Part shown: positions 27,816 through 37,728 of the stretch, piece after piece
Layout of the letters: each line of letters begins with the position of its first letter
Position numbering within the stretch: the first letter of the stretch is position 1
Assembly: GCF_029016485.1 (NCBI RefSeq)
Contig: NZ_CP092106.1
Span: forward strand, 1,550,001-1,614,000
DNA length: 64,000 nucleotides
Direction of reading: 5' to 3'
From: Vibrio sp. JC009
GTDB lineage: Bacteria; Pseudomonadota; Gammaproteobacteria; Enterobacterales; Vibrionaceae
Notes under the pieces: model-generated
Told to the model about the DNA's origin: nothing
The model's input: only the letters and a program-made list of their open reading frames with translations
Database searches by the model: none
Translations under genes and position numbers: made by a program

Positions 27816-28284
27816 GCCTGCTAGTTTTCTGCCTCCGCAGTTCTTCTCAAACCGGTCAAACCTAATCGTAATTTTTGATTTCTGTTTCTCTAAGCAGTGA
27901 GACATAGCCACCAAAGCTAATATTTTTTTAATTATTTTTTTCCCGTTTCAGACGTGAATTGAGTGCATTTTAATCAAATTATTCCTGTTTTACCTGATAA
28001 ATGTAATTAAATTACGATGCAAATAGAGTGGTGGTATATACCAATAATGACGCGAATAAGTATGCACTTTCATGATTGGCTTTTTATGAACGTAGAATAA
28101 AGTGAATAGTGAACACTTACATATTTTTAATAGGAAAATATCTGAGCAGCAGAAAGATAAGCGCCAGAAATGAAGGATATTTAGCCGAACAGGCTCTGTT
28201 TGAAGAGAAAAGTCAGGTTAAGTTTATAAATTGATAGCTTTCTCAGGTATAATCAAACCCATTTTTTTGCACCTGAAGACCAAT
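27816..28284. other. Intergenic region before rlmL
   Basis: About 470 bases, AT-rich, with the rlmL promoter presumably near its right end (a TATAAT-like GGTATAATC lies at 28246-28254). One short frame from a GTG at 28109 to a TGA at 28232-28234 encodes 41 residues with a plausible hydrophilic tail (SARNEGYLAEQALFEEKSQ) but lacks a clear ribosome site. I cannot call it a gene. Nothing else recognisable. Confidence 0.5.
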
Positions 28285-30405
28285 ATGAATCAATACCTAG
28301 CAATCACTTCTAACGGGCTCGAAAACCTTCTTGTTGAAGAGTTAAAAGCACTGGGCATTTCTGATCCAAAACCTGTTCAGGCAGGCGTAAGATTTAAGGC
28401 AAGTAACAGAGATGTGTACAAAGTCTGCCTGTGGAGCCGGATTGCTTCACGATTTGTAAGAGTCTTATCAGAATTTAACTGCCAGGATGATATGGATTTG
28501 TACCTGTCAGCCTCAGCAGTGAACTGGTCACAGTACTTTGATGCTAAGAAGAGTTTTGTTGTGGACTTTAACGGTACCAACCGTGAGATCAGAAACAGCC
28601 AGTACGGCGCACTGAAAGTGAAGGATGCCATCGTTGACTGCTTTAATAAGAAAGGGCAGCAGAGACCTTCGGTAAGTAAAGAGCGTCCGGACTTGCGCGT
28701 ACATGTTCGCCTGCACAGAGAGAAAGCGATTCTGGGCATTGATATGGTTGGCTCAGGTCTTCACCAGCGTGGTTACAGAACTGAATCTGGCCGCGCTCCG
28801 CTTAGAGAGACACTGGCGGCTGCTATTGTTATGCGTAGCGGATGGGAAACCGACAAACCACTGCTTGACCCAATGTGTGGCTCCGGCACCTTGCTTATCG
28901 AGGCGGCGTTAATTGCGGCTAATATGGCACCGGGTGTAAACAGAAAAAGCTGGTCTTTTGAAGCTCTGAATGACTTTGAGCCGGACGTCTGGGCTGAGCT
29001 GAAATCTGAGGCCAATGTACAGGCAAGACGCGGTGTCAAAAAAGTTGACGCTAAGTTTTATGGATTTGATAACAATAAAAGAGTGCTTGCTACAGCAAAA
29101 GAAAATGCTAAAAGAGCAGGTGTCAGTGAACTGATTGAATTTGGCAGCGGTGACGCCTCTGTGATCACCAAGCCTGCGGGCTTTGAGCAGGGCACTATCG
29201 TCTGTAACCCGCCATACGGTGAGAGACTGGGTACCGAGCCGGGTCTGATTGCGCTGTATACTGCATTTGGCGCACAGCTTAAGGCTGAGTTTGGCGGCTG
29301 TAATGCCTCTATCTTCTCCAGTTCAGATGATCTGCTGAGCTGCCTGAGAATGCGTGCCGATAAGCAGTTTAAACTGCATAATGGTGCGTTACAATGTCAC
29401 CAAAAAAACTACAATATTGCTCAGCGCAATGATAATCCGGCTTCTTCAGGTGAAACGGCTGTAGTGGCTCCTGACTTTTCAAACCGCCTTAAGAAGAATA
29501 TTGCCAAAATAGGCAAGTGGGCGAAGAAAGAAGAGCTGGATTGCTACCGTATCTACGATGCAGACCTTCCGGAATACAATGTCGCTATTGATGTTTATCT
29601 GGATCATCTGGTTATTCAGGAATACGCCGCTCCTAAGAACATCCCGGAAGAGAAAGCCAAGAGAAGGTTGACGGATGTTATCCGCGCGGCTATTCAGGTT
29701 ACAGGTGTTGCTGCCAATAATGTTGTGCTGAAAACCCGTGAGAAGAAGAAGGGTAAATCTCAGTACGAGAAGCTGAATCAGGGCTCTGAATACCTGGAAG
29801 TGAATGAGTATGGCGTTAAGCTGCTGGTGAATCTGCATGATTATCTGGATACGGGTCTGTTCCTGGATCATAAGATCACCAGAAAGAAAATCGGTGAACT
29901 GGCTGGTGGCAAGGATTTCCTTAATCTGTTTGCTTATACCGGTTCGGCCACTGTTCATGCAGCTTGTGGCGGCGCTAACTCAACGACAACAGTGGATATG
30001 TCCAAAACATATCTGGACTGGGCTAAGAAAAATCTTGAACTCAATGGTAAGGTTGGACGCCAGCATAAATTTGAGCAGGCTGACTGTCTGCAATGGCTGC
30101 GCAGTGCTCAGGGTAGTTATGATTTGATTTTTATTGACCCGCCAACTTTCTCAAACTCAAAGCGCATGGAGCAGAGTTTCGATATTCAGCGTGACCATAT
30201 CCTGTTGATGAAGGACCTGAAAAGGCTGCTGAGAGAGAAGGGAACCATTGTTTTCTCAAACAACAAACGTCATTTTAAAATGGACCAGGAAGCACTGAAA
30301 GAGCTGGGACTGTCGGCCCGGAATATCTCTTCTCAGACACTGCCGATGGATTTTTCAAGGAACAAACAGATTCATAACTGCTGGCTGATAGAGCACGCAG
30401 AATAA
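28285..30405 (+). CDS. rlmL: Bifunctional 23S rRNA methyltransferase RlmKL
   Basis: 706-residue fused enzyme that makes m2G2445 (RlmL half) and m7G2069 (RlmK half) in 23S rRNA. The N-terminal half holds a THUMP domain (~residues 45-155), then the SAM fold with '[15 protein letters not shown]' and the catalytic 'CNPPYGER'. The C-terminal half holds '[19 protein letters not shown]' and '[13 protein letters not shown]'. I choose the ATG at 28285 ([16 protein letters not shown]), which matches the family start, over an ATG 54 bases upstream. uup follows after 22 bases, so the two are probably co-transcribed. Confidence 0.95.
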   Translation: MNQYLAITSNGLENLLVEELKALGISDPKPVQAGVRFKASNRDVYKVCLWSRIASRFVRVLSEFNCQDDMDLYLSASAVNWSQYFDAKKSFVVDFNGTNREIRNSQYGALKVKDAIVDCFNKKGQQRPSVSKERPDLRVHVRLHREKAILGIDMVGSGLHQRGYRTESGRAPLRETLAAAIVMRSGWETDKPLLDPMCGSGTLLIEAALIAANMAPGVNRKSWSFEALNDFEPDVWAELKSEANVQARRGVKKVDAKFYGFDNNKRVLATAKENAKRAGVSELIEFGSGDASVITKPAGFEQGTIVCNPPYGERLGTEPGLIALYTAFGAQLKAEFGGCNASIFSSSDDLLSCLRMRADKQFKLHNGALQCHQKNYNIAQRNDNPASSGETAVVAPDFSNRLKKNIAKIGKWAKKEELDCYRIYDADLPEYNVAIDVYLDHLVIQEYAAPKNIPEEKAKRRLTDVIRAAIQVTGVAANNVVLKTREKKKGKSQYEKLNQGSEYLEVNEYGVKLLVNLHDYLDTGLFLDHKITRKKIGELAGGKDFLNLFAYTGSATVHAACGGANSTTTVDMSKTYLDWAKKNLELNGKVGRQHKFEQADCLQWLRSAQGSYDLIFIDPPTFSNSKRMEQSFDIQRDHILLMKDLKRLLREKGTIVFSNNKRHFKMDQEALKELGLSARNISSQTLPMDFSRNKQIHNCWLIEHAE

Positions 30406-30427
30406 TAAGGTAATACAGTAAAGAATC

Positions 30428-32344
30428 ATGGCATTACTTACGATAAACAATGGCCAGCTAGCGTTTGGCGATCATCCTCTGTTAAATCACTCTGATTTTG
30501 CTCTGCAGGAGAACGAAAGAGTCTGTCTTGTGGGCAGAAACGGAGCCGGTAAATCAACTTTGATGAAGGTGCTGGCCGGTGAAGTTCAAATGGACGATGG
30601 TAAATTTCAGATCACTCAGGACGTGGTGGTTTCCAGGCTGGAGCAGGACCCGCCAAGAAATCAGAGCGGAACGGTATTTGATTATGTGTCCGCCGGCCTT
30701 GCTGGCATTGGGGAACAGCTGAAGATCTATCAGGATCAACTTGATCTTGTGGCGGAAGCCCCGAGTGAAAGCAATATCAACAAGCTGGCAAAAATACAGG
30801 AAAGGCTCGAACATTCTGGCGCATGGCGCTTTGAAGACAGAATCAAGAACGTAATGGCTGCGCTGAAACTGGACGGCCACACCTTGCTGACCGATCTTTC
30901 CGGTGGCTGGCAGAGAAAAGCCGCTCTGGCTAAGGCGCTGGTGTGTGACCCAGATGTCTTGCTGCTGGATGAGCCGACTAACCACCTGGATGTTACCACC
31001 ATTGAATGGCTGGAGACCTTTCTGAAGGATTTCAGAGGCTCTATCGTGTTTATTTCGCACGACCGTGCTTTTATCAAGTCCATGGCAACAAGAATTGTTG
31101 ACCTTGACCGCGGTAATCTGACTTCTTTTCCTGGCAACTACGATCAGTATCTTATTGATAAAGAAGAAGCGCTGCGTGTTGAAGATATGCAGAACGCTGA
31201 GTTTGATAAAAAACTGGCGCAGGAAGAGGTGTGGATTCGTCAGGGAATCAAGGCCCGGAGGACGCGTAATGAGGGCAGGGTAAGGGCCCTTAAAAAGCTG
31301 CGTACAGAGCGCAAAGAGCGTGTTGAGGTTCAGGGTAAAGCCAATATCAACATCGACAACGCAGCCCGCTCAGGAAAGGTGGTATTTGAAGCGGAATCGG
31401 TCAATTACTCCATTGACGGCAAGAATCTGGTATCGGATTTCAGTTTTAATATTATGCGCGGAGATAAGATCGCGCTTATCGGTCCTAACGGTTGCGGTAA
31501 AAGTACGGTTTTGAAGCTGTTGCTTGAAGAGCTAAAGCCGGAATCCGGCAAGTTGCGCTGCGGTACTAAGCTGGAAGTGGCTTATTTTGACCAGTACCGT
31601 GAGATTCTGGACCCGGAAAAAACGGTCATGGACAACCTTGCTGACGGCAAGCAGGAAGTGATGATTGGCGGCAGACAGCGCCATGTGCTGGGATATCTGC
31701 AAGACTTCCTGTTCCCGCCGAAACGGGCCAGAACGCCGGTAAAAGCACTCTCTGGTGGTGAGAAAAACCGTCTGTTACTGGCGCGTATTTTCCTAAAACC
31801 AAGCAATTTACTGGTGCTTGATGAACCAACTAACGATTTAGATATCGAAACACTGGAACTTTTAGAAGATTTACTTGCCAACTATGAGGGTACTTTGTTG
31901 TTGGTCAGTCACGATCGTCAGTTTGTAGACAACACGGTGACTACCAGCTGGATCTTCGAAGGCAACGGTGTTATTGAAGAGTTTGTTGGTGGTTACCACG
32001 ATGCTCAGCAGCAAAGAGCACAGGTAAAACAGAGCCGGCTGGATGAAAAGCCGGCGAAAAAAGCGAAAGTGGTTGAAGAAAGTCCCAAAAACAACCCATC
32101 TCGCAATAAACCGAACAAGTTATCGTATAAGCTACAGCGCGAGTTAGAAGCCCTGCCAGGTAAACTGGAAGAGCTGGAAGGTGAAATTGAGTCTCTGCAG
32201 GAGACGGTGAATTCACCGGAATTCTTTACTCGCCCGGTAGAGGAAACACAACCGATTTTAGACAGACTGTCTGAATCGGAGCAGGAACTGGAAATCGCTT
32301 TCGAACGTTGGGAAGAACTGGAAGCGATGCAACAGGAATTTTAA
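30428..32344 (+). CDS. uup: ABC-F ATPase Uup
   Basis: 638-residue soluble ABC-F protein with two nucleotide-binding domains. The first has 'GRNGAGKST' (~36) and signature 'LSGGWQRKAALA'; the second has 'GPNGCGKST' and 'LSGGEKNRLLLA'. A charged linker and a C-terminal coiled coil (~555-638, rich in E/L) bind DNA in E. coli Uup. Loss of Uup raises precise excision of transposons, and ABC-F proteins also act at the ribosome. It follows rlmL closely and is four bases from the next gene. Confidence 0.95.
   Translation: MALLTINNGQLAFGDHPLLNHSDFALQENERVCLVGRNGAGKSTLMKVLAGEVQMDDGKFQITQDVVVSRLEQDPPRNQSGTVFDYVSAGLAGIGEQLKIYQDQLDLVAEAPSESNINKLAKIQERLEHSGAWRFEDRIKNVMAALKLDGHTLLTDLSGGWQRKAALAKALVCDPDVLLLDEPTNHLDVTTIEWLETFLKDFRGSIVFISHDRAFIKSMATRIVDLDRGNLTSFPGNYDQYLIDKEEALRVEDMQNAEFDKKLAQEEVWIRQGIKARRTRNEGRVRALKKLRTERKERVEVQGKANINIDNAARSGKVVFEAESVNYSIDGKNLVSDFSFNIMRGDKIALIGPNGCGKSTVLKLLLEELKPESGKLRCGTKLEVAYFDQYREILDPEKTVMDNLADGKQEVMIGGRQRHVLGYLQDFLFPPKRARTPVKALSGGEKNRLLLARIFLKPSNLLVLDEPTNDLDIETLELLEDLLANYEGTLLLVSHDRQFVDNTVTTSWIFEGNGVIEEFVGGYHDAQQQRAQVKQSRLDEKPAKKAKVVEESPKNNPSRNKPNKLSYKLQRELEALPGKLEELEGEIESLQETVNSPEFFTRPVEETQPILDRLSESEQELEIAFERWEELEAMQQEF
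31273..31280 (+). other. KOPS-type octamer GGGCAGGG pointing to dif
   Basis: Exact GGGNAGGG on the plus strand, about 7 kb left of dif, correct polarity. It lies inside uup. Confidence 0.55.
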
Positions 32345-32348
32345 ATAA

Positions 32349-34382
32349 ATGAGTGTCAAAAATTTTAAACTAACTACGGTAGCCGCTTTTGTTTTAGCTG
32401 CTACTAATGCTAATGCTGCACTGTACCAGGTGGTTGAGTCCGATGCTTCATCACTGACTACAGCTGGTGATTATTATAGTAGTGCAATTCAAGGGGCTGG
32501 CTCTTCACCTACATCTTGTTTTGACTCAGGTTCTGGTTGTAGCGGTAGTAGCTATAATCTGGCAGGAGACACTCTTAATGCCGGTCAGTCGACAAGTATG
32601 TCAAGTAAGCTGACTTACAGAGCAATCGAAGGTATCTCTTATAAAGAAGAAGTGCCTTTTGGTATTGATAGTGACTACGATATCCTTACTCAGGATGATC
32701 TGGAAACTTATTGTAATGCTTATCTTGGTTACTCAACTTGTGACTCATGGGCTACATGGCATTGGTCTGGTGATACGGATACAGGGATAGGTGGTTTAGA
32801 GAAAGAGCGGAACGCATTTAGCGATAAGGACTATAGCACCAACGCAGATTCATTCTTTGAAGCCTTTACCAGCAGTATTTTTCCTTTTGATCCTGATGAG
32901 GGAAGTAGCGCTCCATCAAGCGGTATCAGTAGTGCTCCCACCAGTGGAACAACTGAGCAGGTTGTTACGAACATTATGACTGATACGAGTGGTACGCTGG
33001 TTGGTGTAACAGGTATCACCAACAGTGGCTATTATACGACTACTGATGGAAATAGTAATTACGCTCAGCTTTATCGTCAGCGTGGCTTTTTTACCAATAG
33101 TGATGGTTCATCAATAACAGTTCTTGAACCAGATTATGATTCTAGTGTTACCAGTGACAGTTCTAAAGATTCTACAATAGTAAATCAGATGGGCCGGACT
33201 ATGGCCTTTGATTCTTTTAGTTATGGTGGAACACGGTATATCGTTGGTAGTGCGTCCGTAGCACCTTTTTCCTATAGCTATGATGACAAAGATTACACGG
33301 GTGATGTTGGAGCATGTGTTGATTACACTGATCCGGCTCTGTATCAGGATTGCCAGAATTTTGCTTTCGCTAACCGTGCATACATCTGGGATTCAAGTAA
33401 CACCAGCAACAAATATTATGTTGCTGACTGGGATCTGGATTCAGCGACAACAGCTCTGGATGATGATACTGCCGCTCAGGCAAGTGTGAGAGCTGCTACC
33501 ATTGCAGATGTCAGCACTTCTGCTTATGACGGGCTTCCGGTTCTTGTTGGTTACAACACTGACGAGTACAGTAGTGCCTTTTATATGCAGGCTGCAGTTT
33601 TCAGACCGGCAAGTACAAGCTCGTTTGCTATTGATGGTAATGAAAAGTGGACATCCACTTTTATTGAAAATGCAAAGGCCACATCAGGCACCTATCGCAA
33701 TTCAGTCGCGACAGATATAAACGATAACTTGCTTGTTATTGGTGAAGCAAAATTAAAAACGCCTGAAAATGGTGCTTATGCCAATAAGATGTTTATTGCC
33801 GATGCGACAAGCACACCTACAGCCGTCTATTTCAACGATATGTCGGAAGATATTTTCTTTACTGGCGCGGGTGGTCAGGCAAATGCCATAAACAACTACA
33901 ATGAGATAGTTGGCTCTGTGGATGCGGAAAACCATAGTGAGTCAGGCGGTAAGGCCAGGGATATTCGAGGCTTTATCTATCCTTACAGTCATACCCGTGG
34001 CACCGAAACAACCCGAAGGGCGATATTCAGTAATAAAGCCTGGTGGTTAGATGACCTGACTAACGGTGGAACATACAGCGACAATAACAACAAATACCGT
34101 ATTATTGATGCTACTGATATCAATGATGCCGGTGTGATTTCCGCTACGGCCCTGAAATGTTCTTCTGGCTATGACAGTACAGATCATTTTGCTTATTGTG
34201 GTGGCGGTTCAACTCAAGAAAGGATTGTTGCGGTTAAACTGGTACCTATTGCTGGTGCAACCAGTTCAGACATCTCAGCGCGTTCAACTTCTTCAAGCAC
34301 TACAGTTAGCAGAAGTGGTGGTTCGTTAGGCTGGTTCTCTATAGGCCTGCTAGGCTTATTAGGATTCAGAAGAAGAAAATAA
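32349..34382 (+). CDS. DUF3466 family exported protein with a GlyGly-CTERM-like tail
   Basis: 677 residues, signal peptide at the start (cleavage near NANA|ALYQ), then a serine/threonine/aspartate-rich region and a series of repeats resembling HAF/beta-propeller blades ('AINNYNEIVGSVDAE', 'IIDATDINDAGVISATAL', 'VATDINDNLLVIGEA'). The end reads 'SRSGGSLGWFSIGLLGLLGF' plus RRRK: Gly-Gly, one hydrophobic helix and a basic cluster, as in GlyGly-CTERM proteins that are cleaved by rhombosortase and often use type II secretion. DUF3466 proteins lie next to uup and rmf in vibrios. It starts 4 bases after uup. Function unknown; surface or outer-membrane location is inferred. Confidence 0.82.
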   Translation: MSVKNFKLTTVAAFVLAATNANAALYQVVESDASSLTTAGDYYSSAIQGAGSSPTSCFDSGSGCSGSSYNLAGDTLNAGQSTSMSSKLTYRAIEGISYKEEVPFGIDSDYDILTQDDLETYCNAYLGYSTCDSWATWHWSGDTDTGIGGLEKERNAFSDKDYSTNADSFFEAFTSSIFPFDPDEGSSAPSSGISSAPTSGTTEQVVTNIMTDTSGTLVGVTGITNSGYYTTTDGNSNYAQLYRQRGFFTNSDGSSITVLEPDYDSSVTSDSSKDSTIVNQMGRTMAFDSFSYGGTRYIVGSASVAPFSYSYDDKDYTGDVGACVDYTDPALYQDCQNFAFANRAYIWDSSNTSNKYYVADWDLDSATTALDDDTAAQASVRAATIADVSTSAYDGLPVLVGYNTDEYSSAFYMQAAVFRPASTSSFAIDGNEKWTSTFIENAKATSGTYRNSVATDINDNLLVIGEAKLKTPENGAYANKMFIADATSTPTAVYFNDMSEDIFFTGAGGQANAINNYNEIVGSVDAENHSESGGKARDIRGFIYPYSHTRGTETTRRAIFSNKAWWLDDLTNGGTYSDNNNKYRIIDATDINDAGVISATALKCSSGYDSTDHFAYCGGGSTQERIVAVKLVPIAGATSSDISARSTSSSTTVSRSGGSLGWFSIGLLGLLGFRRRK

Positions 34383-34400
34383 GCTTTCATTGAAAAAAGG

Positions 34401-34434
34401 CACAGGCTCACAAAAATGAGTCTGTGTTTTTTTT
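34401..34434 (+). terminator. Terminator after the DUF3466 gene
   Basis: CACAGGCTCA and TGAGTCTGTG form a 10-bp stem (one G-T) followed by eight T. Confidence 0.9.
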
Positions 34435-34546
34435 GTGCTTGAGAAAAATTTTCAGATATCGCATTCTTTAAACGTGGGATAACAAAAATTCCACAAAGTA
34501 GTAATAGTAGTACGTTAGGACAACGAAATGTATGAGGAACTGCACT

Positions 34547-34720
34547 ATGAAGAGACAGAAGCGTGATCGCCTGGAACGAGCTCAATCTCAAGGCTATAAA
34601 GCTGGTCTGAACGGAAGATCAATGGAAGATTGTCCATATCAACAGACAGATGCGAGGTCGGTTTGGTTAGGCGGATGGCGTGATGCCAGAGATGACAAAA
34701 GTTCTGGTCTCTATAAATAA
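34547..34720 (+). CDS. rmf: Ribosome modulation factor
   Basis: 57-residue basic protein that dimerises 70S ribosomes into inactive 100S particles in stationary phase. 'MKRQKRDRLERAQSQGYKAG', 'NGRSMEDCPYQ' and 'VWLGGWRDARDD' match E. coli RMF (MKRQKRDRLERAHQRGYQAG, CPYQ, WLGGWREA). The start is the ATG at 34547; an ATG 15 bases upstream (34532) would add five residues not present in the family. GAGG precedes the start. A hairpin follows at 34757. Confidence 0.96.
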   Translation: MKRQKRDRLERAQSQGYKAGLNGRSMEDCPYQQTDARSVWLGGWRDARDDKSSGLYK

Positions 34721-34756
34721 CATATAAATCCCATACAACCCACTATACTGAGGTCT

Positions 34757-34779
34757 GGCCCCGAAAGGGGTCATATTTT
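34757..34779 (+). terminator. Terminator after rmf
   Basis: GGCCCC and GGGGTC pair around a GAAA tetraloop, followed by ATATTTTT. Confidence 0.75.
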
Positions 34780-34820
34780 TAGATATATAATGCACTATAA
34801 CTAACCGAGTTGAGCAAAAT

Positions 34821-34844
34821 AAAAACAGCCCGAAAGCTGTTTTT
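34821..34844. terminator. Bidirectional terminator between rmf and fabA
   Basis: AAAAACAGC and GCTGTTTTT flank a six-base loop; A- and T-runs on both sides suit both convergent transcripts. Confidence 0.85.
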
Positions 34845-34859
34845 ATCAAAATTCTTAAT

Positions 34860-35378
34860 TTAGAACGAAGATGTATCCTGGAAAAGGCCAACCTTCAGGT
34901 CTTTAGCAACGTAGATTTCTTTGCCGTCAACCAGAACACGGCCATCAGCCATACCCATAACAAGCTTGCGGTTGATTACGCGCTTCATATCGATTTGGTA
35001 GGTTACTTTCTTCGCTGTAGGAAGAATCTGGCCGGTAAATTTCACTTCACCCACACCCAGTGCACGGCCTTTACCTTCGCCGCCAACCCAGCCAAGGAAG
35101 AATCCAACCAGTTGCCACATTGCGTCAAGGCCAAGACAGCCAGGCATTACAGGGTCACCTGGGAAGTGACAGTCGAAGAACCAAAGGTCTGGTGTAATAT
35201 CCAGTTCAGCTTCGATATAACCTTTACCATATGCACCGCCATCTTCGGTCATCAGGTTTACTCTGTCCATCATCAGCATGTTTGGTGCTGGTAGCTGAGG
35301 GTAACCCGGACCAAATAGTTCACCACGACTTGATGCCAGTAGGTCTTCACGATTGTATGAGCTGCGTTTGTTCTGCAT
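34860..35378 (-). CDS. fabA: 3-hydroxydecanoyl-ACP dehydratase/isomerase
   Basis: Key enzyme of anaerobic unsaturated fatty-acid synthesis, dehydrating 3-hydroxydecanoyl-ACP and isomerising trans-2 to cis-3-decenoyl-ACP. 172 residues. The catalytic pair is His71 in '[16 protein letters not shown]' and Asp85 at the end of that stretch. The C-terminal '[17 protein letters not shown]' is typical. The gap to the upstream lonB gene is only 66 bases, yet it holds recognisable FabR and FadR operators, so fabA has its own regulated promoter there. It is convergent with rmf across a two-way terminator. Confidence 0.97.
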   Translation of the reverse strand: MQNKRSSYNREDLLASSRGELFGPGYPQLPAPNMLMMDRVNLMTEDGGAYGKGYIEAELDITPDLWFFDCHFPGDPVMPGCLGLDAMWQLVGFFLGWVGGEGKGRALGVGEVKFTGQILPTAKKVTYQIDMKRVINRKLVMGMADGRVLVDGKEIYVAKDLKVGLFQDTSSF

Positions 35379-35414
35379 TGTAATATTTACTCCAAATTAT
35401 TGTAGGTGCATCTT

Positions 35415-35432
35415 AGTGAACACGTGTACGCT
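35415..35432. promoter_or_regulatory. FabR operator upstream of fabA
   Basis: AGTGAACACGTGTACGCT is an imperfect palindrome that fits the FabR (unsaturated-fatty-acid repressor) pattern AGCGTACA-N2-TGTNCNCT read on the other strand. It lies 37-54 bases before the fabA ATG, where it would overlap the promoter. Confidence 0.75.
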
Positions 35433-35434
35433 TA

Positions 35435-35450
35435 ACAACTCCGATCAGTT
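35435..35450. promoter_or_regulatory. FadR activator site upstream of fabA
   Basis: On the minus strand AACTGATCGGAGTTGT differs by one base from the FadR site I recall at E. coli fabA (AACTGATCGGACTTGT). FadR activates fabA from this position in E. coli. The site overlaps the stop codon of lonB (35445-35447). Confidence 0.7.
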
Positions 35451-37094
35451 TGATGAGAAACGATTTTTAATTCTCTGAATCAGCCCTTCGTTCATCTCGG
35501 TTCGGGCAAAATTCTCAATTCTGTCGGAAATCCTATTTAGTATCGTATCTTCTTCCTCTCCTCTGAACTGTTTTCCTGTGATTAACGCAATGGCTTCATC
35601 CACGTTTTCAACAGACCAGATATGGAACTGATTGTTACGAATACTTTCAACAACATCTCTGTTTAACGACAGATGTTTTAAATTTGATTTCGGTAGTATG
35701 ACACCCTGGTTACCGGTCAGCCCCTGATGCTCACAGACATGGTAAAAACCTTCTATTTTCTCATTCAGTCCGCCAACTGCCTGCACGCGGCCAAACTGAT
35801 CCACCGCACCGGTAACGGCTATCTGCTGATTAATAGGGCACTCGGATAAGGCGCTCACCAGTGAACAAAGCTCCGCCAGAGAAGCACTGTCTCCGTCTAC
35901 TTCGCTGTAGGACTGCTCAAATACAATGGAGGCAGCATAGGGCAGAGGTTCATCCAAATCTAAAGCGCTGCTGACGAAAGCCTGCATAATCATCATGCCT
36001 TTGGCATGCAGGTTACCGCCCAGTTCAGCTTTTCGCTCTACATCGGAAATATCGCCGTCACCAAAATGAATTACGCAGGAGATCCTCGCAGGTTCACCGT
36101 AAGAAACCGGATGACCGGGAACATCAATCACTGTCAGGCCGTTAACCTGACCAACTTGTTCGCCATTGGTTTCAATGATGACCTGTCCGTCGAGGATATC
36201 ATCCAGAGCCCGTTTAGGAAGGTATGACTCGCGGTAGAACTTGTTATCAAGTGCTTTATCAAAGCTCTCTTCAGTCAGAGTTTTTCCGCCGGACTCAATA
36301 GCCGCCTCGGAAAGCAGAGAGTTATACCACTGGAGGCAAAGCGGCATGTATTCCTGATCTTCTGTTTCACGCGCACCGGCGACCATAAGTCTTTTAATAC
36401 CGGTTTCATCCAGATGAGGCAGGTTAAACCGGTCTGACAGACCTTTTATATAGCGAAGATAATCATTGATGGAGGTATCATTAAGCTTAAGATCCAGTTC
36501 TATTTCACTGAATATACAAAAGCCGGACTGAACATCAGCATCGAAATAATCCAGCTCGCTCATCTGCTCTCTGTCGCCAACCACAATAAGCTTTACATCA
36601 ACCTTATGTGCAGGCGGTTCAAGTGCAATATGTTTAGGATCAATATTAACCGGAGATACCGCTTCTCCCAGCAATGCTGACTTAAGTACCATCCAGGAAG
36701 AAGGGTTCACCATAATCAGATTGGCCGAAACAACCAGGTAACCGCCGTGGGCTTTGTTTAGCAGTCCCTGAGTTGAGGAAACCACTTCACCGTCTCTTGC
36801 TTTGTACTGACCCAGAATCGCATCAATCTCAAGTGTTTCGGCTTTAACTACTGGTCTGTTATCTGTAATTTCCTGCAGTGCGTCGATTACCGCATTTCTG
36901 TAGATAGCGTTGTCCGTTGAGTTGACCAGCAAAACCTTTGTCCAGTTCTTTAACTGCTCAAAACGCTCCAGCGCGTTACGCAGCCTGGGTTGCAGATCTA
37001 AAAAGGTTAGGGGAGACAAGGAGTCATACTGGTGAATAGCATCAGTATAGGCTTCAAATTGTGGTGTGACGGAACGCCAGTCTTCTTGGATCAT
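35445..37094 (-). CDS. LonB-type (YcbZ-like) ATP-dependent protease homologue
   Basis: 549-residue homologue of E. coli YcbZ (LonH, ~586), encoded beside fabA and matP as in E. coli. The C-terminal third is a Lon S16 protease domain with the catalytic dyad Ser403 in 'EVDGDSASLAEL' and Lys446 in 'VGGLNEKIEGF', the same 43-residue spacing as in E. coli Lon. The N-terminal part is a reduced AAA-like region ('KWTKVLLVNS'-type start, 'KAHGGYLVVSANLI'), and I see no intact Walker A loop, so ATP use is doubtful. Substrate unknown. Read toward fabA. Confidence 0.88.
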   Translation of the reverse strand: MIQEDWRSVTPQFEAYTDAIHQYDSLSPLTFLDLQPRLRNALERFEQLKNWTKVLLVNSTDNAIYRNAVIDALQEITDNRPVVKAETLEIDAILGQYKARDGEVVSSTQGLLNKAHGGYLVVSANLIMVNPSSWMVLKSALLGEAVSPVNIDPKHIALEPPAHKVDVKLIVVGDREQMSELDYFDADVQSGFCIFSEIELDLKLNDTSINDYLRYIKGLSDRFNLPHLDETGIKRLMVAGARETEDQEYMPLCLQWYNSLLSEAAIESGGKTLTEESFDKALDNKFYRESYLPKRALDDILDGQVIIETNGEQVGQVNGLTVIDVPGHPVSYGEPARISCVIHFGDGDISDVERKAELGGNLHAKGMMIMQAFVSSALDLDEPLPYAASIVFEQSYSEVDGDSASLAELCSLVSALSECPINQQIAVTGAVDQFGRVQAVGGLNEKIEGFYHVCEHQGLTGNQGVILPKSNLKHLSLNRDVVESIRNNQFHIWSVENVDEAIALITGKQFRGEEEDTILNRISDRIENFARTEMNEGLIQRIKNRFSSN

Positions 37095-37267
37095 ACGTAC
37101 TTCAAAACTGATAAAGAGATTGATTATATAGAAAAAGAGAAACCCTATATAGAGTTTAGTTGAGTTAATGAATATGCGAAGTGTGTTGGATAAATAAACT
37201 GTTCATTATGCTAGGTTTGGGTTACGCTGTCACAGTAAAGCTGTAGTTTTTATAGGGGCATGATTCA

Positions 37268-37717
37268 ATGAAATACCAACAACTTGAAAACCTTGAGTGT
37301 GGCTGGAAATGGCAATATCTCATGAAAAAGTGGCGTGATGGCGAAGCAATAACAAAGCACATAGATACCAGTGAAGCTGATCAGGCTGTTGAGTTACTTA
37401 AACAGATTGAGCATGAACCGACTCAAGTGCCTGAGTGGATTGAAAAACATATGTCTTTGGAGCTGGATAATAAGCTTAAGCAGGCCATTCGTGCAAAACG
37501 AAAACGCCACTTTAATGCAGAACAGGTCCATACTAAAAAGAAATCGATAGATCTTGATTACCGGGTTTGGGAAAAGCTTTCAGTCAGAGCTAACGAGCTT
37601 GATTGTACTTTGTCTGATGCCATTGAATATCTGCTGTCAGAGGCATCAAAAAGCGAAAAAGCAAATCAGACGGTAAGCAGTTTAAAAGAAGATTTGAGCA
37701 AATTACTTTCAAATTAG
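37268..37717 (+). CDS. matP: Ter macrodomain organiser MatP
   Basis: 149-residue DNA-binding protein that binds matS sites and condenses the terminus region, delaying segregation until division. Recognised from 'MKYQQLENLECGWKWQYLMK' at the start, 'RAKRKRHFNAEQVHTKKKSI' and the ribbon-helix-helix part 'DLDYRVWEKLSVRANELDCT', with a C-terminal coiled coil. It diverges from lonB. Three exact matS sites and dif are in this same window. The next gene follows after 11 bases with an AGGAGG site. Confidence 0.96.
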   Translation: MKYQQLENLECGWKWQYLMKKWRDGEAITKHIDTSEADQAVELLKQIEHEPTQVPEWIEKHMSLELDNKLKQAIRAKRKRHFNAEQVHTKKKSIDLDYRVWEKLSVRANELDCTLSDAIEYLLSEASKSEKANQTVSSLKEDLSKLLSN

Positions 37718-37728
37718 GAGGCTTTACT

